Assembly (NCBI GenBank): GCA_958299035.1
Contig: CATQJL010000001.1
Coordinates: 13,387,834-13,451,833 of the forward strand
DNA from: Cylicocyclus nassatus
Taxonomy: Eukaryota; Nematoda; Chromadorea; Rhabditida; Strongylidae
Direction: 5' to 3'
Length of the DNA stretch: 64,000 bases
Shown here: piece by piece, positions 57,290 to 64,000 of the stretch
How positions within the stretch are numbered: the stretch's first letter is position 1
Layout of the letters: each line of letters starts with the position of its first letter
Notes under the pieces: generated by a model
Told to the model about the DNA's origin: nothing
What the model saw: the letters and a program-made list of their open reading frames with translations, nothing else
Database searches by the model: none
Position numbers and translations under genes: made by a program

Positions 57290-59000
57290 GGTTAGCCCGG
57301 AATTTGTTGACGCCATTACTCTGGAAAATGTTAAGAATGGTCGCAACATCACACTAATTTGCGAGCAGTTTTCCTACCGCTGTTCCATAAAGGTTGGGGG
57401 AAAATCATTGAACAATATTTTGTGTCATTGTAGATTAAGATTTTCCACATATTCTTGTTTGCTAATTATATTTATTTGCCTCTTATCTTAAGTACAAGCC
57501 TTCCAAAAACTGGACTGTCAGCCTTATTCCTATCGAAGGTATGCCTTCTGGCACGGACCGGGCGTTGGTGGCGAAGACGCATGAGGAGAGGATGACTAAC
57601 CATCAGTCCCGGCTTCCCCAAATTTCGCAGATCAGCGTCTTTTCCACCTTGCGTCGTTTCCAGGATATGAACAGCACCCAAGACTGTTGTAGGAGTGGTA
57701 AATTGGCCATTGCGGACACTCGCAAAAATCTGAAGTTCATTTGCCAGAGACATCGTCGCAATCCTCGGCGAAGCTTGATTGAGCTGGCTTCAGAGCTGCC
57801 CATCTCTGGCAGGACAGTCTCCGACACCGTGAAACAGGGCCTGGGGATGGTCCTCAAGATGTTGATGATTTGTGCTTTTTCAGAAGACACGAAGGTGAAT
57901 TGACTGCTGCCAGATGTCATCGACTACTTGAACGTCTCTCCAAGGCACGCTACCGAACGATATTATTTCGGGGGCGCTCGTTACGTGCGGGCAGCTAAAT
58001 GGAAAACGTCGCAACGCGGCGTTACAGTAACCGCGCGCGGGAAGCAGCAGTGCAGAAAACTTGTCAGATTTACACCAGTAGATTACCAATGCTTCTTCTA
58101 TATTGTTAGTTATTTTTTTACCATCTTCAGTTTGTGTCTTTTTTGTCCTTTACAGAGGTCATTTTACAACTTTTGTGGCAAAACTAATATGAGAATAGTC
58201 TGTGAACCTCAACAAAGGATGAGAAACTGAAAAACGTGCTGCGGATCATGTTGGCTGAATTCCCCGAGTCTGGTCATTGGCAGCCTGTCGCGCGCGACGT
58301 TTTCCAATTGGAAGCCCGCACGTAACGATACGCCCACCAGAAAATAATAGGGGTAACAATATTAATTTCAATAAATAATAATATTATTTTCTGTCGTCAA
58401 AATTTTCACCGTAAAGCATGGTTTTGATCGCCAAAACAATAGAATCATCACTTAATCGTCCCAAGAAGCCAAAAGTAAGTGTTGACTTGCACAAGGAAAG
58501 ATTCATCTGGCTTCTGTGATGGTTTGAGCAAGGATTGCTTCCGACGGCTGATTTTCAGGGTCTCACGGCACCAAGCTGGACACTGCTATGCGTGTGGATA
58601 GAATGTTAAAGAAGGAATAGTTGGCCTGGACCAATAACACTTGCCGGGAGCGATTGGTGCTCCCAGCAAGGTAGCGCATCTGCGCACAATGCGATGGTTG
58701 TTCAAGCATGACTCCAAACAACGTTGAGGATTTCATTACTCCTGCGGAATGGCCTCCGTATTAGCCAAATCTGAACACCCTCGGCTACAGCGTGTGGTCA
58801 GTTTTTAGGCCAAAATCTGCACTCACCCACGACTACCTCACCCAAGATTGTGGAGTCTCTGCGACGCGCTCTTCAACATGCGTGGGAGCAAGTCGACGTG
58901 CAGCACCTCCGTGCCACCAAGAACAGCGTTTCCAAGCGTTTCCGAGCTTGTGTTCGCGTCGAAGAAGGAATCTTCGCATTGTAAAGCCAATTTGATGTAG
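57290..59000 (+). pseudogene. Mariner/maT-type transposase relic
   Basis: The N-terminal part (57,541-57,903) reads STLRRFQDMN...CCRSGKLAIAD...RRNPRRSLIELASEL then ISGRTVSDTV, the paired helix-turn-helix layout of nematode mariner-like transposases. The C-terminal part (about 58,640-58,810) gives HNAMVVQA and EDFITPAEWPPY*PNLNTLG then YSVWSVF, corresponding to the family's SPDLNPxDYSVW catalytic block. The catalytic Asp is replaced by Asn and a stop precedes it. Frameshifts, stops and an inserted MITE (57,970-58,336) interrupt the middle. Non-functional. TIRs were not found. Confidence 0.75.
57970..58336. mobile_element. MITE nested in the transposase relic
   Basis: The left GGGCGCTCGTTACGTGCGGGC then AAATGGAAAACGTCGC matches the right end inverted (GGGCGTATCGTTACGTGCGG, then TTGGAAAACGTCGC). 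Interior without gene. Its position splits the N- and C-terminal halves of the transposase. Confidence 0.75.
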
Positions 59001-59094
59001 CAGATACTGAGTAAAGATTATTTACTGATTTCATGTAATCATCTTGCCTAGCTTCGTCATTGCAATAAAAATACCGTGTTCAAGGACTTTTCCC

Positions 59095-60458
59095 GGGTGT
59101 AGGCCCTTCTGAACCTGCCCCAATCGCGACGGCTATAAGAGGTCAGCGCTAATTAGAGGTCACTCCATGATTGGCTAGCTCGCGGGAGCGAGCGGCTGAC
59201 CTGGGCAGACGCGCTGCGGAGGCGGACGAGTTTCACATCGCTGGTAGCCTGCTCCACAATGGGATTCTGGAGGTAATTCTCTAGAAAATCCCTAAATTCC
59301 CCAAATTCCCTAGAATTCAGTAACTTAAGTTATTCGCTCTACTCCACACTACTTAAATCGCCGGCCACTTTCCAAGGTGGTATGTTTTTGACCTATGAGA
59401 CATTTTCAATGTCTTTTTCGACTTATTTTACTGTTTTTTTTAGTTCGATTGCATGCTCTACTCTCCTAGGTCTTTGTGAGTTTGATCGCATAATCTCTCC
59501 TACGTCTGCCTCCTTGCAGCATCATCTAGTCACATTCAATTGAAATGTGCACTACATGCATGCCAGTAGGGAAGCATACGTGTATTTATGATGAGTATGA
59601 AGTTTTCTTTACACCGTCCATATCAAAAACGCAATCAAATAAAAATGCATCACCTTCATTTGGTAGCGTGATCTACATGGATTGATTTTTGGTAGCGACA
59701 TTTTCTTTGCTGCACGCATCATGCTTTTTGAAGCGTAAAAATTTTAAATGCACGTTTAAAAATTAAAAAAAAATCAAAAGTTAAATTTTACTAGGAATGA
59801 GAGTTTTAAGGAGATGATAATTTTCTTGGAAAGCTACAGAGATGCACTTAAATGTCAGAAGGAAATACGCATTTGATAACGAATGAGCGTAGATCACAAA
59901 TTTAAGTTATAATTGGCCTTTATAAAGAGTTGTTACACAAACTTTGACTACGTGGGCTTTCCTCAATAACATCAAGCAGCTCACATTAGCAATATGATGT
60001 GACGATGCACGAGGTTATAAGGATCGCACACACAAGGGATATGAGTGGAAAAAAGCAAAAAAAACTTCGAAAGAATTCAAAGGAGATGAGAAGTTATTTA
60101 TGAATTAATGAATGAATTTGAATGAATTTATGAATTATTTATGAATTAGTTATTTATGACTTCGGAAATCTCCCATAAATCATAAACATACCTGCTTGGA
60201 AGTAGGGAAATCATAAACATACCTGCTGGGAAGTAGGGCTCAGAATACCAAACATTCAGAGGATGGTAGCTGTGTTTGGTTGAAATCAGCGTGGTTGGTT
60301 TGCATTGCATAATGCAACAGCCGCACGAAAGGAGTTGGTGATTTTCGAAAATACGAGCCCTTCGCGGAGCACTCGTCCGCAGTCATCGCAGCGCATGCGC
60401 GCGCGTCCTAGTTCTAGATTACTGTAGGGGACCGGTGGGTTCAGAAGGGCCGTCTCCC
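59095..60458. mobile_element. MULE-like non-autonomous element, second long copy
   Basis: Same ends and interior as 41,767-43,000 (GGGTGTAGGCCCTTCTGAAC...; right end inverted GGGAGACGGCCCTTCTGAAC). CTTTTCCC flanks both sides (59,087-59,094 and 60,459-60,466), an intact 8-bp duplication. It is about 130 bp longer than the other copy, partly through short duplications such as CATAAACATACCTGCT at 60,181 and 60,213. Confidence 0.85.
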
Positions 60459-60466
60459 CTTTTCCC

Positions 60467-61014
60467 CAACCCTGTATAGGGCATTCGAAAAATCGTGAAG
60501 ATGGCGCACCGCGCGCACTTTCGGCAGCCGCATATTCTTGGTTTTTCGTCTACTGGCATGGTTTCCCCCCCCCCCCTTGAATATGGTAGTATGCAAACAC
60601 TGAAGTGACTGCCTGAGAGTTAAGGTGATGCCTTTTCATATGAGGGTCTTCCGCTTATGTGCGCGCCAAGACCTCAGTCAAATCCGTATTTTATGAATGA
60701 CCTATACGATTATTCAAGATCGAAAGGCTGGATAATGCTTTGCACACGTTGTCAAAACAAGCTTGATCTTGTGTTTAACAAGTATATACTTGTGATCCAT
60801 TCGATTAAGGATTATTTACAAGGATTATTTACTGTTGAGAACGAAGAAAAATAAGTCCAAGCTTATTCAGACAACGCGCAGCGGTTCCATGTCTCTTAGC
60901 TTGAGGCCTCGGGCAATCTTCACGCGCCACTCGCCACGCGGTTTGGCAGTTTGCCAGAAGTTTCGAAAGCAACACTTGTGGGCTACAAATTCATAGTGTG
61001 ATTAACTTTCGCAG
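60467..61014. other. Upstream of the candidate gene at 61,015
   Basis: A frame at about 60,657-60,854 reads SNPYFMNDLYDYSRSKGWIM after a CCTCAG and ends at TAA; a second, 60,871-60,996, follows TTATTCAG. Either could be an exon of the gene downstream, but I could not link phases with a reasonable intron. Confidence 0.3.
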
Positions 61015-61398
61015 ATTGATAGAATGCCCTACCTTCCGTACATTCAAAGTGCGCCTACAATGGTTGTCGACAATTTACCGCCAAATCGCGTCGCGATTGA
61101 AATCGCGTGAAGTATGCCTGAGGCCTTGGGCTTTTGGATACCTCCAGCGATTTCAGTCGCTACGCTATCCGGAAATGCCAGATGTTTTCAAAACAGTGGC
61201 AAATGCATAGTCTGTACAAATTTCGTAGACTGGTAAAATATCCTATCCCCTGCACATACAGAATACACGCACGATGAGTCATTATATTTTGTGTATATCG
61301 ACTAACAATGCTGATGATTGCCACAGGCGTCAGAAACACACGGAAACAACAACACGCAGTCGACTGGCACAAATTTTGTGTCAAGTCCGCAGCTGTAG
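61015..61398 (+). CDS. Candidate small gene or gene end, three exons
   Basis: Exons 61,015-61,106, 61,148-61,232 and 61,327-61,398 (TAG) follow acceptors TTTCGCAG, ACCTCCAG and TTGCCACAG, with matching phases. From the ATG at 61,024 the product would be 79 residues, reading MPYLPYIQSAPTMVVDNLPP at the start, IRKCQMFSKQWQMHSLYKFR in the middle and NNNTQSTGTNFVSSPQL at the end. It has no membrane segment or known motif. Concerns: the first intron is only 41 bp with a GTGAAG donor, and another frame (61,002-61,210) is open straight through it. The last exon, Asn/Ser/Thr-rich and ending cleanly, is the best-supported piece. Confidence 0.3.
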
Positions 61399-61919
61399 TT
61401 GACGCCAACAGCGTGTTGGCACCATTGAAGTATCACCCTCGCAGCCTAAAAAAACTGCAGTCTTGCTGGAGGTTTTTGTTTGTGCTTGCTGTTTGTGCTT
61501 TCATATTCCCAGGGAACGTCTTCTTTTTTAAATAGAGTAAACTAATGGTGAAACCTTTGGTTGTTTTTACAAAGCCGTAGCTCCACAGTCAACATCTTCT
61601 TTATGAGTTCCATCATTCTTCCTCTTCTTTCGCGACGTTCCTGCTCTCGAGTATCGCTATGAGGTTTTACTGCACTGTACAGCGCTATATTATGTTTGAT
61701 TTATCACCTGGACACGTGGCTCCGCGTGATTTTATATTGGCGATGGAGCAAGCTTCACAGTTGTTTGTTCCGTGATGTCGTTTCCAAACATTCTCTAAAA
61801 GGACAGCATTGTGCTTTTGTAATTTTCTATAGCTTTAGGGGTGTCACTAGACTGTGTTTTTTGTTTGATGGTCTGAGTTTGTTTTAGTCTTTGTTTTTGG
61901 TGTTCGTTTCCTGCAGGAT

Positions 61920-62695
61920 CGACTACAAATATTCTTGCAAAAATCCTGAGACAGTCAATATAATACAATGCAAATTGCTGGCTAGATCATCCAGTGCTCC
62001 GTAATTGATTTTGAGGCAATTTTTGAATGGAGTGACGCATTTGTAGATTCCACGCTCGACTACTCTTGAATTTTGGCACTTTATGGTTGATCTGCTAGTT
62101 CTCACTAAGGGTTTCTGGATTGTCATTTCTTTATTGTCTAATTTAGAGCAGGATAGGATGAGAGTCTGGGAAATAGTTTGGACTTCTGTTTTCTCTCAGC
62201 CCATTGCAAATCCAATTTTTTGAAGATGTTGACGATTTCCAAGATTGCATTCTGTTGTTCGCGACCTTCAATAATTTTTTAATAGCAAAACAGGTGTTTA
62301 GGGATTCAGTCAAAATCGTTTTAGAAGAAAGAAGTTTTCTAGATACTTCCTCATCAGCAAAAAATGTTTGTCGAGAACTTTTTGCGCAATTTTTTAATAC
62401 CGCATGTGATGATCTTTTCACCTCGTCTTGAGCAAACACTTGCGGAAACTTGGAATGAGCAGGTTTTATTTGGGTGTTCTTTCATAGGCCTGGGCCGTTT
62501 CTTTTTCGTTTCTGTTTATGACATTGTCATAAAATCCTCTTTTTCGTATAACGCATCAATACAAGAACTCTCTCTCAAAAACTATTCTGCCATTTATACT
62601 TCGCTGTGTGACCTTAGGTCATGTGTTTGGTCTTTTTCAGCGCGGGTGATTCTTCGCACATTGGTTTTTTACTTGGTTCGCTAACAGCGTTTGCT
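61920..62695 (-). pseudogene. Decayed minus-strand coding sequence, unknown
   Basis: Reading downward on the minus strand, protein-like segments follow one another in shifting frames: a Lys/Pro/Ser-rich piece (EPSKKPMCEESPALKKTKHM, about 62,680-62,620), then NRNEKETAQAYERTPK, then a 98-codon frame 62,439-62,143 (SSRQTFFADEEVSRKLLSSK inside it), then 62,126-61,923. Stops and frame changes separate them, as in an old transposon or processed gene. I recognise no domain. The plus-strand frames at 62,204-62,684 are alternatives of similar length, so strand is not certain. Confidence 0.3.
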
Positions 62696-64000
62696 TGTTG
62701 ATGCACAAAATGAGAATAGGATCAAGAAGGTCTCCCAAATATGCCCTCGGTTTACGTCAATTTTATAAAAAGTGCTGGTACTCTAGGTTTGGTTTAATAC
62801 CGTCTTCAACCAGCTCAATCGTAATGATCTGTTTCTGAGGTAAATACGATCCGAATCTCAGGTTTTCTTTTTGCTTCTGAGGGCAGGCAAACGTTTATAA
62901 TTTCTGAAAGTCACGTCCTGTTTGCTTACAGCGATTGTAAGCGTAACCTCTTTTTTCGGTATACTGAAACGCGAAGACTTGGGTGAATACTATGCTCTTG
63001 ACTTATTTGATCCACTCCTGCGTGATTGGCGTTCGAACTAATTGTCTATGGCGATATGCTTAGATGAATAACAAACTTTTTCATTTTTATCGTTTTGGGC
63101 TCTGACATCTAACACTCAACGAGTTCGAACTTATCATTCTGAAAATGCTTCTTGAGCTCTCCTTTGATCAATGCTAAAATCGGAGACCAGTTAGTTTTCT
63201 CACTCAGATCTTAATCTGAAAGTATCCTGAGAACTGCTTTGTTAAAACTTTTTGACTGTTTTTCTTGATGGACAAAACTGAATCTATCCTGGCTTGCTAA
63301 TTTTGCACGCGAGAATGACTCCAAAACCGCTACTATCTCTGTATTGCTGTGTCAATAATTGTCTTTCAGTAATCTAAATTTGTATTTTGACGTGTGCAGC
63401 AATTTGAATCATCGATTGTTTCAAAGGCAAGAGTATTGGTTATTAAGTCTTTTGAAATTTTACACTCGGTTTTTCTCTCAGATTGCTCTATTCCTCGTCG
63501 TCCGTAAAACTCTTCTGTTTTGAAAGAACGATGTTTCAATCGTGGGAGGGGAACTCTGGGTGCATAGTGTCAAATTAGTTTGCTACCCCATAGTGCTTGG
63601 ATTGGTAGCTGAGATCCCGGGAGACAAAACTTTGGATTTTTATCGCTTCCAAATATATACCTGAATCACAATGACACGCACCGTACTTGATCCAGTTGAT
63701 CCGCTCGATCCACTTCATCTGCTTCGCTATTGGTCAGTTCACTGATCGACCAATAGCAAAGTGGATCAAGTTTATGGTTCATTTGATCGTTATGTCTGAT
63801 ATGGAATCTATCCCGTGTAATAAATGAAATGAAATGAAAGTTGGCGCGTGCTGACGCATGCTTTCTCGGAGTGTACTGTGCGCAATGCATATGATTTGAC
63901 GGCACGCGTATCTGCCAGGATCAATGTTTGATGGATGGAAGTTAATTTTCTCATTTCACCGCTTAACAGACGAGACTGAATTCTTTCATGACGAAATTTT
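62696..64000. other. No gene seen to the window end
   Basis: AT-rich sequence with short frames only. A small inverted repeat, GCTATTGGTC / GACCAATAGC, lies at about 63,726-63,758 within a GATCCA-repeat patch. Nothing else stands out. Confidence 0.45.

Overview
The window looks like repeat-rich nuclear DNA from a nematode, most probably a clade V (strongylid or rhabditid) worm. Three things point there. The convincing gene model uses short exons with (T)TTTCAG acceptors and GTAAGT-like donors. A decayed RTE-type retroposon is the kind common in hookworm-like genomes. Transposon-derived inverted-repeat elements with TA target duplications, many with TTAGG ends, occur throughout. There are no bacterial operons, phage modules, CRISPR arrays or rRNA, and I could not establish any tRNA gene. 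The organism is inferred from style; no marker gene was recognised.

Protein-coding content is sparse. The best gene is a six-exon plus-strand locus at 23,272-27,384. It encodes a predicted 255-residue, four-helix membrane protein with a Ser/Arg/His-rich tail, and all splice phases agree. Weaker splice-consistent models lie at 41,281-41,758 (a 76-residue peptide with a hydrophobic N terminus), 50,865-50,479 (minus strand), 28,428-28,780 and 61,015-61,398. A pair of C-terminal exons at 3,259-3,434 is repeated at 3,646-3,821 by a 387-bp tandem duplication. Most other open frames are shadows of repeats.

Layout: 0-1.4 kb holds a hAT-type MITE with a perfect 8-bp duplication and a CR1-like reverse-transcriptase relic. 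A repeated segment (1.3-2.75 kb, again at 7.8-11.3 kb) differs by two MITEs inserted back to back in the second copy. A nearly identical 1,535-bp tandem duplication fills 4.1-7.2 kb. From 11.5 to 18.5 kb there are nested elements: a MITE within a MITE, then a large foldback enclosing an RTE relic that itself carries two further insertions. The main gene occupies 23-27 kb, with MITEs in its introns. From 29.5 to 33.6 kb lies a 4-kb palindrome with alternating-palindrome microsatellites at its outer ends and a MITE in its loop. From 34 to 40 kb there are Helitron-like, RTE and mariner-type elements. MULE-like elements sit at 41.8-43.0 and 59.1-60.5 kb, the first placed exactly at the end of the small peptide gene. 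A GC-rich stretch at 54.7-57 kb includes a 23-bp minisatellite that creates false long ORFs on both strands. A mariner/maT transposase relic lies at 57.3-59.0 kb.

I see no multi-gene pathway. The structure is better read as a transposon graveyard with a few genes between the insertions.
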